64,000 nucleotides of DNA from Streptomyces sp. 8K308 (GCF_004348315.1 NZ_SMKC01000002.1:1-64000), one strand, 5' to 3'; shown: positions 17,179 to 26,335, counted from the stretch's first letter. The notes: a model not told the origin generated them from the sequence alone. Translations and numbers: made by a program.

Positions 17179-18954
17179 TCAGCGTGGGCTGTTGCGCAGG
17201 CTGACCAGGGCGTAGCCACACGTCAGGACGGCGAGGGAGAGAGCCAGCGCCCAGCCGATGGGCTGGGTCGCGAGCTCCGCGGGCGCGAACAGCAGGCGGT
17301 CCACCCCGGAGGGGAGCGGAAGCGTGGTCAACGCGTGGAGCCTGCCCGGCAGTCCGTCGAGGGAGCGCTCGGCGCCACCGCCGAGCGCCGCGCGCAGAGC
17401 GGGGGCGAGCGCGAGCGGCACCGCGCCGACGGCGGCCAGCCCGACCAGAGTGGAGCGGAAGATGCCGGCCGCCAGCAGCCCGGCCCAGGCGCAGCCGACG
17501 GCCAGCAGCACGGTGCCGGCGAGCGTGACGTCCCAGGCACCGGAGATCCGCCGGCCGTCGGCGAACAGCGCCGTGAGGACGGCCGAGTTGATCGTGAGCG
17601 TGCCGACGCACAGCGTCAGGGCGGCCGCCGCGGACACTGCCAGCTTGCCGGCGAGCAGCGACAGCCGCCTGGGCACCGTGACCCGCGCCGGGGCCAGCGC
17701 CGGATACCGGAACTCGTGCCCGAACGAAAGCGCTCCCAGCAGGCCGGCGGCCAACGCGACCGGGGGCAGCGGCAGCGGCTCGGCCCACCCGGCCAGCACG
17801 CGCTCGGCGGGCCGCGCTCCGGTGGCGGCGAGGGCGAGCGCGGCCACCAGCCCGGCGAACAGCGCCGCGGCCATCACCCACCAGCCGGTGGGCACCCCGA
17901 CCCAGCGGCGCACCTCGTAGCGCAGGGGCCAACTCGGGCCAGAGGGCGGCAGGACGGGGAGCGCGGGGCGCACCGCCGAGCCGCGCGGCCGCGGGGCATC
18001 GGGCGCCCCGACGCCCGCGGGCGCCCGACCGTCGGCCCGCGCCAGCGGGCCCAGTGCCGAGCGGTCGTTCGACTCCCCGACCTCGTCCGCGAGTTGGTGC
18101 ACCAGCACCCGGTGCCTGAAGGCGACCTCCCCGACCACGGAACAACTGCTGCCGTACACCGAGAGCCGGTTGCCCGACTCCCTGACGACCTCCACCGACG
18201 GCTCGCCTTCGGCGACGACGGACGAGCGGAACTCGCCGGCCAGGGCGGCGGCCAGGCGCTCCGCGTGCGGGGTGCGCACGGCCACCCTCGGCCGCAGCCG
18301 TGTGCGGGCGAAGTCCTCGCCGGTCTGGTCGGCCACCAGCCGGCCGGCGCTCAGGCTGACCACCCGGTCGGCCAGGCCCGCCGCCTCCTCGGCGTCCCGC
18401 GCGGTCACCAGGACGGTCCCGCCCCGCCCCGCGTAGCCGCGCAACAGTTCGAGCAGCCAGGCGGTCTCGCGCGCCCCGAGGCCGAGGGACGGCTCGTCGA
18501 GCACCAGCGTGTGCGGGTCCCCGAGGAGCGCCACGGCCAGCCCGAGCCTGCGCTCCATGCCTCGCGACAGCGTCCCGAGCCGCTGGTCGGCGAGCCCGCT
18601 GAGGCCGACCTCCTCCAGCATCTCCTCGGCGCGCTCCACCGGGACCCCGGCGGCGGCCGAGAGCATCCTCAGGTGGCCGAGCGCGGTGCGCCGTGGGTGG
18701 CCCGGCACGTCCCCGAGCAGGGTGCCGACCTCCCTCGCCGGATGGGGCACCCTGGCCATCGGCCGCCCGCGGAAGAGGGCGACGCCCTGCCCCGGGGACA
18801 GCTGGAGCATCAGCCGCAGCGCGGCCGACTTGCCGGAGCCCGGGGCCCCGAGCAGCACGGTGACGTGGCCAGGGCGCGCCTCGAAGCTGAGGTCGTCGAC
18901 GGCCGGGGGTCGGCCACGGCGGGACGCGCTGGTGAGTCCGATGGCCTGGATCAT
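17179..18954 (-). CDS. ABC transporter with fused ATPase and membrane domains (exporter-like)
   Basis: The 591-residue protein begins with an ABC ATPase: Walker A GAPGSGKS, a divergent signature TLSRGMERRLGLAVALLG, Walker B TLVLDEPSLGLG and an H-loop region ending TARDAEE (the usual histidine is replaced). From about residue 340 the C-terminal half has around six hydrophobic segments (for example WWVMAAALFAGLVAALALAA, LAAGLLGALSFGHEF, TVLLAVGCAWAGLLAAGIF), resembling an ABC-2 permease. Such single-chain proteins probably dimerise to export drugs or other compounds. The substrate is unknown. ATG at 18954 follows GGGAG. A near-perfect inverted repeat overlaps the start region and is probably an operator. 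Confidence 0.82.
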   Translation of the reverse strand: MIQAIGLTSASRRGRPPAVDDLSFEARPGHVTVLLGAPGSGKSAALRLMLQLSPGQGVALFRGRPMARVPHPAREVGTLLGDVPGHPRRTALGHLRMLSAAAGVPVERAEEMLEEVGLSGLADQRLGTLSRGMERRLGLAVALLGDPHTLVLDEPSLGLGARETAWLLELLRGYAGRGGTVLVTARDAEEAAGLADRVVSLSAGRLVADQTGEDFARTRLRPRVAVRTPHAERLAAALAGEFRSSVVAEGEPSVEVVRESGNRLSVYGSSCSVVGEVAFRHRVLVHQLADEVGESNDRSALGPLARADGRAPAGVGAPDAPRPRGSAVRPALPVLPPSGPSWPLRYEVRRWVGVPTGWWVMAAALFAGLVAALALAATGARPAERVLAGWAEPLPLPPVALAAGLLGALSFGHEFRYPALAPARVTVPRRLSLLAGKLAVSAAAALTLCVGTLTINSAVLTALFADGRRISGAWDVTLAGTVLLAVGCAWAGLLAAGIFRSTLVGLAAVGAVPLALAPALRAALGGGAERSLDGLPGRLHALTTLPLPSGVDRLLFAPAELATQPIGWALALSLAVLTCGYALVSLRNSPR

Positions 18955-18955
18955 C

Positions 18956-19005
18956 GATATCTCCCGTTGAGCGTGCACTCCTCCGGCACCATAACGGGAT
19001 ATATC
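18956..19005. promoter_or_regulatory. Inverted-repeat operator candidate over the ABC gene start
   Basis: GATATCTCCCGTT (18956-18968) and AACGGGATATATC (18993-19005) are inverted repeats agreeing at 12 of 13 positions, spaced 24 bases apart. The inner copy covers the ribosome site one base before the ATG. A repressor bound to both halves, or a hairpin in the mRNA, would limit expression of the transporter. Confidence 0.5.
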
Positions 19006-19068
19006 TCATTTTCCGGGCGACGCGCGGGGTCGTGTGGCCTGGCCTCGGCGCCGCGCCGGCGGGGTCCG

Positions 19069-19809
19069 CTACACCTCGGGACGCAGCATCGGGGGGTTGA
19101 GGGCGGTGGCCTCACCGGCCCTGAAGAGCTGAGCCGGTCGACCGCCCTGCCGGGTCGTCGTGCCCCCGACCGGCACCAGGAATCCCGGGGTCCCGGTGAC
19201 CTTGCGGTGGAAGTTGCGCGGATCGAGGGCGACTCCCCAGACCGCCTCGTACACCCGGCGCAGCTCGCCCACGGTGAACTCGGCCGGACAGAAGGCGGCG
19301 GCGAGCGACGAGTACTCGATCTTGGATCGGGCCCGCTCGACCCCGTCGGCGAGGATTCGCGCGTGGTCGAAGGCGAGCCGCTCGGCCGGGGCGCCGCCCT
19401 CGCCCGCGAGCAACCCAGCCACCGGCGTCCACTGGGCGCCGCCGGCGTCGCCGCCCGGGGTCGGCGCCGGGAGGTCGGGGGCGAGCACCAGGTGAGCCAC
19501 GCTGACCACCCGCATCCGGGGGTCGCGCCCCGGGTCGCCGTAGGTGGCGAGCTGTTCCAGGTGGGCCGCCGCGTGTCGGCTGCCCGAGTCCTGGGTACGC
19601 AGCCCCGTCTCCTCGGCGAGCTCGCGAGCCGCCGCGGAGGCCAGATCCTCGTCCACCCGAACGAAGCCACCGGGGAGCGCCCACCGCCCCTGGAAGGGCT
19701 CCTCACCCCGACGGACCGTGAGCGCGCACAGCGCGTGGCGCCGGACGGTGAGCACGACCAGATCGACGGTGACGGCGAACGGCGGGAAGTCCGACGGGTC
19801 GTAGGGCAT
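19069..19809 (-). CDS. NUDIX domain protein with C-terminal winged helix (NrtR-like)
   Basis: This 246-residue protein combines an N-terminal NUDIX domain with a C-terminal winged-helix domain (about residues 165-246: [36 protein letters not shown]). The NUDIX box is complete in [18 protein letters not shown] followed by AEETGL, so hydrolysis is possible. This architecture is that of NrtR, which uses an ADP-ribose-type ligand to control NAD or sugar metabolism genes. No NAD gene is adjacent, so the target is open. It lies 30 bases beyond a DUF4192 gene on the same strand. Confidence 0.82.
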   Translation of the reverse strand: MPYDPSDFPPFAVTVDLVVLTVRRHALCALTVRRGEEPFQGRWALPGGFVRVDEDLASAAARELAEETGLRTQDSGSRHAAAHLEQLATYGDPGRDPRMRVVSVAHLVLAPDLPAPTPGGDAGGAQWTPVAGLLAGEGGAPAERLAFDHARILADGVERARSKIEYSSLAAAFCPAEFTVGELRRVYEAVWGVALDPRNFHRKVTGTPGFLVPVGGTTTRQGGRPAQLFRAGEATALNPPMLRPEV

Positions 19810-19839
19810 GCCGTGATCATAGGGGCCTCCGACACCCCC

Positions 19840-20991
19840 TCAGTGCTCGCGTGCGGCCCGCTGCTGACGCATGCAGCGGCGCAACGGTTCGGGATCGAGG
19901 CCCTCGTTGCACGCCTGGTGGAGCAGCCTGGCGAAGACGTACTCGGGCTCGATCTCCAGCGCCTTGCCCAACGCCACCCGGGCACCGAGCTCGTCGCCCG
20001 TGGACCAGGAGACCCAGCCGGCCAGGGTGAGCGGCGCGGCCGCGTGGGCCTCGTAGGCCGCCACGCAGCGCCGGGCGAGAGCGCGCCAGAGGCGGAGGGC
20101 CACCTCGGCCTCGGCCCCCTCCATCCACTCGGCCGCCCGGTCACGGGTCAGCCGGTCCTGGAGGCCCAGCACGAGGCGGGCGGCCTCCTCGCAGGTGAGC
20201 AGGGCGTCGTCGGAGGTGTCGGTCGAGGCGTCGTCCCGTCCGCCGGAGAGGGCCGCGCGGCGGAAGCGGGTCAGCAGCCGCTCGGCGAGCTCCATGGTCT
20301 CACCACGCACGGTCAGGGCGTCCGTGCCACCGAGCATCCTCGGCACCAGCGCGACGGCGGCCGCGTCAAAGGCACGCGCCTGACGGGCGGCCTCCGGCTG
20401 ACCGAGCGGCGCGAACCTGCGCTCCAACTCCCGGAGGGAGCCCCGCACCCGGATGCCGGCATAGGTGGCGGCGGCCGCCATCGCGGAGGTGCCGGCCCTG
20501 GGCAGCTCGTCGCCTTCGCCCGAGCAACAGCCGGTGCCGGGGCAGCAGTAGGACCAGTAGCGGTCCTTGGACAGGAAGAGCGCCTCGTACACCGGGACGT
20601 CGAGCGCCCCGCAGGCCGTGCGAAGGCGCTGGGCCAGCGGGCGCAGGCGCTCCATGGCCTCCTTGTCGGACTCGCCCTCGGCCGCCCCCTGGCAGAGGTA
20701 GACGACGGCCGCGTCCGGCTTGACGCCAGCTCTGCCCCCGCTCTCCGCGAGGCAGGCGGCCAACTGCCTCGCGGTCTCCTCCCAGCTCTCGGGGTCGCCT
20801 GGGATGCCGGTGCGGATGCGGCCGCCCACCCGGCCACGCGGCCCGTGCAGGGCGACCAGCACGATGGAGTCGTCCGGTTCGAAGCCGAGCAGATAGGGCA
20901 GGGCGTCGGCGAGGTCGGCCGGGCCGCGGAGCGTGACCCGGGTGTCGGAGGCGAGGGCGACTTCACGAACGGAATCGGTGTGGTGAGTCAT
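19840..20991 (-). CDS. DUF4192 family protein
   Basis: This 383-residue actinobacterial protein is of unknown function (DUF4192). Typical family blocks are visible: LRGPADLADALPYLLGFEPD followed by SIVLVALHGPRGRVGGRIR near the N-terminus, and the WSTGDELGARVALGKALEIE segment near the C-terminus. The latter reads like a tetratricopeptide-type helix pair. A cysteine cluster (YCCPGTGCCSGEGDELP) around residues 160-180 might bind a metal. ATG at 20991 gives family length; there is no strong ribosome site. The gene is divergent from the RecQ-like helicase, and two DnaA boxes lie just beyond its start. No function should be inferred beyond this. Confidence 0.8.
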   Translation of the reverse strand: MTHHTDSVREVALASDTRVTLRGPADLADALPYLLGFEPDDSIVLVALHGPRGRVGGRIRTGIPGDPESWEETARQLAACLAESGGRAGVKPDAAVVYLCQGAAEGESDKEAMERLRPLAQRLRTACGALDVPVYEALFLSKDRYWSYCCPGTGCCSGEGDELPRAGTSAMAAAATYAGIRVRGSLRELERRFAPLGQPEAARQARAFDAAAVALVPRMLGGTDALTVRGETMELAERLLTRFRRAALSGGRDDASTDTSDDALLTCEEAARLVLGLQDRLTRDRAAEWMEGAEAEVALRLWRALARRCVAAYEAHAAAPLTLAGWVSWSTGDELGARVALGKALEIEPEYVFARLLHQACNEGLDPEPLRRCMRQQRAAREH

Positions 20992-21031
20992 GCCAGGAGA
21001 GTGCCTGGCCCCCGGCGGTGGACGCGGAGAG

Positions 21032-21040
21032 TTATCCACA
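21032..21040 (+). promoter_or_regulatory. DnaA box 1
   Basis: TTATCCACA is an exact match to the classical DnaA box, in the spacer between the DUF4192 and RecQ-like genes. A second identical box in the same orientation begins 49 bases downstream. Confidence 0.7.
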
Positions 21041-21080
21041 GGACGACGCCGCGGTCAAAGTAGTCGTAAGAATGACCGGT

Positions 21081-21089
21081 TTATCCACA
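21081..21089 (+). promoter_or_regulatory. DnaA box 2
   Basis: A second exact TTATCCACA, in the same orientation as box 1, lies 44 bases before the RecQ-like ATG. Both could bind DnaA as a transcriptional or titration site. Confidence 0.7.
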
Positions 21090-21132
21090 GGCTCGTTGGC
21101 GGAGCGTCCCCGGTATCCGCTTGCATGGGGGC

Positions 21133-23364
21133 ATGCAGCACACATCCACGGAAGCACTCCCGCACTCCGACCCCGGCGGATCCGCCCAGACCGGGCCGGA
21201 TCCCTCGGCCGGGTCGGCGCTGCGCGCGGCCGCCGACGCCGTGCTGGCCCGCCTGGTCGGGGACGCCACGGGCCGGGCCTCGCTCCGCCCCGACCAGTGG
21301 CGGGCCATCGAGGCGCTGGTCGCCGAGCGTCGCCGAGCGCTCGTCGTCCAGCGCACGGGATGGGGCAAGTCCGCGGTGTACTTCGTGGCCACCGCACTGC
21401 TGCGCGAGCGCGGCAGCGGTCCGACCGTCATCATCTCACCGCTGCTCGCCCTCATGCGCAACCAGATCGAGGCGGCCGCCAGGGCGGGCATCCGCGCCCG
21501 CACCATCAACTCGTCCAACAGCGAGGAGTGGGAGACCGTGCGCGCCGAGGTGACCGCCGGCCAGGTGGACGTGCTGCTGGTGAGCCCGGAGCGGCTCAAC
21601 AATCCCGGGTTCCGCGACACGGTGCTGCCCGAGCTCGCGGCGAGCACCGGGCTGCTTGTGGTGGACGAGGCCCACTGCATCTCCGACTGGGGGCACGACT
21701 TCCGTCCCGACTACCGTCGGCTGCGCACCATGCTCGCCGAGCTCCCCGCCGGGGTGCCCGTGCTCGCCACCACGGCCACGGCCAACTCCCGCGTCACCGC
21801 GGACGTCGCGGAGCAGCTCGGCACGGCCGGCGACAGCGCGGAGGCCCTGGTCCTCAGGGGCCCGCTCGACCGGGAGAGCCTGCGGCTCTCGGTGCTGAGG
21901 CTGCACGACGCGGCGCACCGACTGGCCTGGCTCGACGGGAACCTGGAGCGGCTCCCCGGCTCGGGCATCATCTACACGCTCACCGTGGCGGCGGCCGAGG
22001 AGGTGACGGCCTATCTCACGGCGTGCGGGCACCGCGTCGCCGCCTACACCGGCCGCACGGAGAACGCGGACCGGATCGCCGCCGAGGACGACCTGCTGGC
22101 CAACCGTGTCAAGGCGCTGGTCGCCACCTCCGCGCTGGGCATGGGATTCGACAAGCCCGACCTGGGATTCGTCATCCACCTGGGCTCGCCCTCCTCCCCC
22201 ATCGCCTACTACCAGCAGGTCGGCCGCGCCGGACGCGGTGTGGAGCAGGCCGAGGTGCTACTGCTGCCAGGACCTGAGGACGAGGCGATCTGGCGGTACT
22301 TCGCCTCGCTCGCCTTCCCCCCGGAGTCGCAGGTGCGGCACACCCTCCAGGTGCTCGAGGCCGCCGGCCGGCCGATGTCGCTGCCGGCCCTGGAGCCCCA
22401 GGTGGAGCTGCGCAGGTCGCGCCTGGAGATGATGCTCAAGGTCCTCGACGTGGACGGCGCCGTCCGCAGGGAGCCCGGCGGCTGGTCGGCCACCGGCAAG
22501 CCCTGGGAGTACGACGCCGAGCGGTACGCGTGGGTGGCGCGCCAGCGGTCCGCCGAGCAGCAGGCCATGCGCGAGTACGCCACGACCACGGAATGCCGGA
22601 TGGAGTTCCTGAGGCGCCAGCTCGACGACCCGGAGGCCGCGCCCTGCGGCCGGTGCGACAACTGCGCGGGGGGCAGGTTCGGAACCGGCGTGACCCAGGC
22701 AGCGGTCGAGGCCGCGCGCGGCGAGCTGACCAGGCCGGGGATAACGCTCGAGCCGCGGCGGATGTGGCCCACGGGGCTGCCCGCGATCGGGCTCGAGCTC
22801 AAGGGCCGCATCCCGCCGGGCGAGCAAGCCGAGCCGGGTCGGGCCCTCGGGCGGCTCTCGGACATCGGCTGGGGGAACCGGCTGCGCCCGCTCCTCGCTC
22901 ACGGAGCGGAGGACGGCCCGGTGCCCAAGGACGTGTTGGACGCGGTGGTGGCGGTGCTCGCCGACTGGGCCCGAGGGCCGGGCGGCTGGGTGGTCGGTGG
23001 CCCCGACGCCCTGGAGCGGCCGGTGGGCGTGGTCCGCGTCGCCTCCCGCGCCCGGCCGAGGCTGGTCACGTCGCTGGCCGAGGGCATCGCCGCCGCCGGT
23101 CGGATGCCACTCCTCGGCACGGTCCGGCACGCCGAGTCCGCGCCCTGGGCCCAGCGCAGCAACAGCGGCCGCAGGGTGCTGGAGCTGCACGGCTCTCTGG
23201 AGCTGGCCCAGGGCACGGCGGAGGCGATCAGGCAGACCCTGGGGCCGCTGCTGCTGGTCGACGACTTCGCCGAGTCGGGCTGGACACTGGCGCTCGCCGC
23301 ACGGCTGCTGCGCGCCGAGGGCGCGGGCCAGGTGCTGCCCCTCGTCCTGGCGGTGCAGGGATGA
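21133..23364 (+). CDS. RecQ family DNA helicase with C-terminal phosphoribosyltransferase-like domain
   Basis: This 743-residue 3'-5' DNA helicase of the RecQ family carries motif I QRTGWGKS (73-80), motif II DEAH (178-181) followed by the RecQ aromatic loop SDWGHDFRPDYRRL, motif V/VI region VATSALGMGFDKPDLG and QQVGRAGRG. A zinc-binding cysteine set sits near residues 490-515 (TTECRMEF, CGRCDNC). The last 110 residues are not RecQ-like. They end with LLLVDDFAESGWTLALAA, which matches the PRPP-loop of phosphoribosyltransferases. ATG at 21133 has GGGGG upstream; a TTG at 21121 is less likely. Two DnaA boxes precede it. It is convergent with rnhB, five bases apart. Confidence 0.9.
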   Translation: MQHTSTEALPHSDPGGSAQTGPDPSAGSALRAAADAVLARLVGDATGRASLRPDQWRAIEALVAERRRALVVQRTGWGKSAVYFVATALLRERGSGPTVIISPLLALMRNQIEAAARAGIRARTINSSNSEEWETVRAEVTAGQVDVLLVSPERLNNPGFRDTVLPELAASTGLLVVDEAHCISDWGHDFRPDYRRLRTMLAELPAGVPVLATTATANSRVTADVAEQLGTAGDSAEALVLRGPLDRESLRLSVLRLHDAAHRLAWLDGNLERLPGSGIIYTLTVAAAEEVTAYLTACGHRVAAYTGRTENADRIAAEDDLLANRVKALVATSALGMGFDKPDLGFVIHLGSPSSPIAYYQQVGRAGRGVEQAEVLLLPGPEDEAIWRYFASLAFPPESQVRHTLQVLEAAGRPMSLPALEPQVELRRSRLEMMLKVLDVDGAVRREPGGWSATGKPWEYDAERYAWVARQRSAEQQAMREYATTTECRMEFLRRQLDDPEAAPCGRCDNCAGGRFGTGVTQAAVEAARGELTRPGITLEPRRMWPTGLPAIGLELKGRIPPGEQAEPGRALGRLSDIGWGNRLRPLLAHGAEDGPVPKDVLDAVVAVLADWARGPGGWVVGGPDALERPVGVVRVASRARPRLVTSLAEGIAAAGRMPLLGTVRHAESAPWAQRSNSGRRVLELHGSLELAQGTAEAIRQTLGPLLLVDDFAESGWTLALAARLLRAEGAGQVLPLVLAVQG

Positions 23365-23369
23365 CCGAC

Positions 23370-24074
23370 TCAGAAGATGCCGAGCTGGCCGGCCTCCTCC
23401 AGGGTCTGGTCAGCCGCCGCCTCCCCGTGGGAGGGAAGCTTGAGGTGGCGCCAGCGCGGCAGCGCGTCCATGTAGGCCCAGGAGAGCCGGTGGTGGGGCG
23501 TGGGGCCCAGCTCCTCCAGGGCCGCGCGGTGCACAGGCGAGGGGTAGCCGGCATTGCTGTCGAAGCCGAACTCCGGGTGTTCGGCCCCCAGTTCGACCAG
23601 CAACGCGTCCCGCCGCACTTTGGCGATCACCGAGGCCGCGGCCACCGCCACGCAGGACTGGTCGCCCTTGATGACCGTGCGCACCTGCCAGGGGGCGCCG
23701 AGATAGTCGTGCTTGCCGTCCAGGATCACGGCGTCGGGACGCTCGGGCAGGCCCTCGAGCGCCCGCACGGCGGCCAGTCGCAGGGCGGCCGTCATGCCCA
23801 GCGCGTCGATCTCCCGCGGCGAGGCGTGCCCGAGGGCGTAGGAGGTCACCCAGTCCGTCAGCACCTCGGCGAGCGCGGTGCGGCGCAGCGGGGTGAGCAG
23901 CTTGGAGTCCGTCAGCCCCTCGGGCGGGCGCCGCAGTCCGGTGACGGCCGCGCACACCGTGACCGGGCCGGCCCAGGCGCCGCGGCCCACCTCGTCGACG
24001 CCGGCGACCAGCCGGGCGCCGGTGAGGGCCCGGATGGACCGCTCAACACGATGGGTGGGAGGTTCGTACGGCAT
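23370..24074 (-). CDS. rnhB: Ribonuclease HII
   Basis: This 234-residue enzyme cleaves RNA in RNA-DNA hybrids and removes misincorporated ribonucleotides. Catalytic acids are visible as Asp27-Glu28 in [15 protein letters not shown], the third in VILDGKHD, and the family [13 protein letters not shown] block. The tail of about 30 residues ([20 protein letters not shown]) is an extension beyond the core domain. ATG at 24074 ([14 protein letters not shown]) gives normal length; an open frame further upstream has no ribosome site. The phosphatase gene lies just upstream on the same strand (13 bases), so the two are probably co-transcribed. Confidence 0.95.
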   Translation of the reverse strand: MPYEPPTHRVERSIRALTGARLVAGVDEVGRGAWAGPVTVCAAVTGLRRPPEGLTDSKLLTPLRRTALAEVLTDWVTSYALGHASPREIDALGMTAALRLAAVRALEGLPERPDAVILDGKHDYLGAPWQVRTVIKGDQSCVAVAAASVIAKVRRDALLVELGAEHPEFGFDSNAGYPSPVHRAALEELGPTPHHRLSWAYMDALPRWRHLKLPSHGEAAADQTLEEAGQLGIF

Positions 24075-24087
24075 GTCGCGCCCCACC

Positions 24088-24753
24088 CTACGCACACCAG
24101 CCCTGGAAGGGCCGCTCGGGTGTGTGCCAGTGCTCGAAGGGCCGGTCGAGGTGGTAGCGGCGGTCCCGCCCGAGCAGCAGCTCGCGCGTCTCACCGTTCC
24201 CTGGGTTGGACAGCGACTCGAACTCGGCGACCGTCCAGTGCAGCCAGCGCATGCAGAACAGCCGCATGGTCAGACCATGCGTGACCAGCAGCACGTTCGG
24301 CGGATGGTCGGGCTCCTCGAAGCTGCGCCACAGGCTTTCGAGGAAGGCCCCCACCCGGTCGTAGACGTCGGCCCCCGACTCCCCCTGGGCGAAGCGGTAG
24401 AAGAAGTGTCCGTAGGCGTCCCTGGCCCGCTTCTGGCGCAGCACGTCCTGCCGGTCCTGCCAGTTGCCCCAGTCCTGTTCGCGCAGCCGCGGTTCCTCGC
24501 GCACCCGCACCCTGGTCGGGTCGAGGCCGAGCAGTTGGAACGTCTGGTGGGTGCGGCGGTAGGGCGACACATAGGCCGAGACCCGCTCCGCGCCGAAGAT
24601 CTCCCGCAGGTGCTCGCCGGCGGTCTTCGCCTGCAGCCGGCCCTTGGCCGTCAGCTCCAGAGCGTGATCGGGGATGTGCTCGTACACGGAATCGTCATAG
24701 TTCCCCTGTGACTCTCCGTGCCGGAGGAGCACGATACGCCGCGGCTGTGCCAT
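24088..24753 (-). CDS. Histidine phosphatase family protein
   Basis: This 221-residue member of the phosphoglycerate-mutase-like superfamily has the phosphorylated histidine in [10 protein letters not shown] (RHG at 11-13) and the second histidine in [11 protein letters not shown]. The acidic catalytic position lies in [10 protein letters not shown]. The insert with [21 protein letters not shown] is typical of broad-specificity phosphatases of this group. The substrate is unknown. It is upstream of rnhB on the same strand and likely in the same operon. Confidence 0.88.
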   Translation of the reverse strand: MAQPRRIVLLRHGESQGNYDDSVYEHIPDHALELTAKGRLQAKTAGEHLREIFGAERVSAYVSPYRRTHQTFQLLGLDPTRVRVREEPRLREQDWGNWQDRQDVLRQKRARDAYGHFFYRFAQGESGADVYDRVGAFLESLWRSFEEPDHPPNVLLVTHGLTMRLFCMRWLHWTVAEFESLSNPGNGETRELLLGRDRRYHLDRPFEHWHTPERPFQGWCA

Positions 24754-24797
24754 GGTGCCACCCTATGCGACGGTCCTCGGCCGCCCGGTCGGCAGCA

Positions 24798-25406
24798 TCA
24801 GACCGTCCAGGCCGGCTCCATGTCGATGACGTCCCCGGCGATCGCGGCGACATCCGCCCCGATCTGGGCCCGCAGCGCCAGCCGCTCCACCCGCTCCGTG
24901 CGGTACTTGGCGCGCTCGGCCGCCGAGTTCCACATCGAGAGCACCAGGAACTCGCTCTCCGGCTCGGCCTCCGCGAAGACGCCCCGCAGCATCCCGGGCG
25001 ACCCGGCCATCGCCGGGTTCCACACCTTCTCCTGCATCAGGGCGAAGTGCTCGGCCCGCTCCTGGTGCACCCGGCAGTGCGCGACCCGCAACAGGTCGGC
25101 GTCCCCGAACATCGGCTCGAAGCCGGTCTTGACATCGAATCGGTACTCGAAGAGCCGCACCCGCATGTCCTGGTAGGTGCCCGCCTGGCTGGCCGCGAGC
25201 CGGTCGTGGGACCTGGCCATGAAGGAGTCGTAGAACGCCCGGCTCTCCCAAAAGCCGAAGAGATGCACCACGCCCTGGCGGCCACGGCTCCACCCGCCGC
25301 CCTGCGCCCGAAACCCCGGCTCACCAAGCAGCCCCGCCCACTTCCGCTGCCCCCGTTCGAAGCCCACCTTGTCGACCACGGTGCATCGCATCCACCTGAC
25401 CAGCAC
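24798..25406 (-). CDS. DUF4937 family protein
   Basis: This 202-residue conserved actinobacterial protein has two repeated ferredoxin-like (ABM-type) halves. The N-terminal half reads VDKVGFERGQRKWAGLLGEP and VHLFGFWESRAFYDSFMA, and the C-terminal half FLVLSMWNSAAERAKYRT. Similar folds occur in antibiotic-biosynthesis monooxygenase-like proteins, but no catalytic residue is evident. The GTG at 25406 (VLVRWMRCTVVDK) fits homologues; the ATG at 25391 is an alternative. The ribosome site is weak. Confidence 0.72.
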   Translation of the reverse strand: MLVRWMRCTVVDKVGFERGQRKWAGLLGEPGFRAQGGGWSRGRQGVVHLFGFWESRAFYDSFMARSHDRLAASQAGTYQDMRVRLFEYRFDVKTGFEPMFGDADLLRVAHCRVHQERAEHFALMQEKVWNPAMAGSPGMLRGVFAEAEPESEFLVLSMWNSAAERAKYRTERVERLALRAQIGADVAAIAGDVIDMEPAWTV

Positions 25407-25493
25407 CGCGCCATCGTACGGCCAATCGGGGCGACCCCCCGAACACCGGCCAAGTCGTCGAGCGTTCACGCGCCGTTCGTCACGACCGGTCCA

Positions 25494-26258
25494 TCAGTGA
25501 CGAGCCAGGAACTCCTCGAACGACACCCGCCCGTCCGCGTGTTCCGGTGCCAGCAGCGCCCCCTCCCGCACGGCGCGGAACGACTTGGCCGGCAGCCGCA
25601 GCGGCAGCACGGGGCGGTGCAGGCCCTCGGCCCTGACCGCCTCCCTGGTGAGCTCCTCGGCCGAGCGGATCTCGGGGCCCGCCATGTCCGCCACCCGCCC
25701 CGCCGGCTCGCTCGTCGCCAGCTCGGCGAGCCGCCGGCCCACCTCGGCGGCCTCCACCGGCTGCAGCCGCGCGCCGCCACCCAGCGTGAACACCGCGGGC
25801 AGCAGGCGCTGTGCGTGCACGAGACGGGTGATCAGGTTGTGGAACTGGGTGGCCCGCAGGATCGTCCACGGCAGCCCCGACTCCTCGACGAGCCGCTCGC
25901 ACTCCAGCTTGGCCCGGTAGTAGGGGAAGGTGGGCACCCGGTCGATCCCGACGATCGAGATGTAGACCAGGTGCGGGGTCCCGGCCTCCCGTGCCGCCCC
26001 GATCACGCGCCGGGTGGCCGTGATGTCGGACCGGCCGGCGGTCGTGGCGCAGTGCACGACCACGTCGACGCCGGCCATCGAGGGACCGAGCCCACGGCCG
26101 GACTTGAGGTCGCCGGTGAACCACCGCACCGGCAGCCGCTCGCCCTCGTCGCGGCTCCGGCGGCTGAGGACCCGCACCTCGTGCTCGTCCTCCAGCAGCC
26201 GCGCCACCACCTCACGCCCCAGCGTCCCCGTGCCGCCGGTCACCAGGATTACGCTCAT
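25494..26258 (-). CDS. NAD(P)-binding SDR/NmrA-like protein
   Basis: This 254-residue Rossmann protein of the atypical short-chain dehydrogenase class has the cofactor loop VTGGTGTLGREVV at residues 6-18. YYRAKLECERLVEESGLPW corresponds to the YxxxK region, and TILRATQFHNLI is a typical NmrA/complex-I-39-kDa-like stretch. Members act as NAD(P)H-dependent reductases or redox sensors; no substrate can be assigned. ATG at 26258 follows AAGGTGG, which decides against a GTG nine bases upstream. A small inverted repeat (CCACCAC at 26271-26277, GTGGTGG at 26285-26291) just upstream may be an operator. Confidence 0.85.
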   Translation of the reverse strand: MSVILVTGGTGTLGREVVARLLEDEHEVRVLSRRSRDEGERLPVRWFTGDLKSGRGLGPSMAGVDVVVHCATTAGRSDITATRRVIGAAREAGTPHLVYISIVGIDRVPTFPYYRAKLECERLVEESGLPWTILRATQFHNLITRLVHAQRLLPAVFTLGGGARLQPVEAAEVGRRLAELATSEPAGRVADMAGPEIRSAEELTREAVRAEGLHRPVLPLRLPAKSFRAVREGALLAPEHADGRVSFEEFLARH

Positions 26259-26335
26259 GAGCACCACCTTCCACCACCCTCATTGTGGTGGGATCACCCG
26301 AAGCGCGCACACCGGGAGCCCGGGCACCCCCCCGA

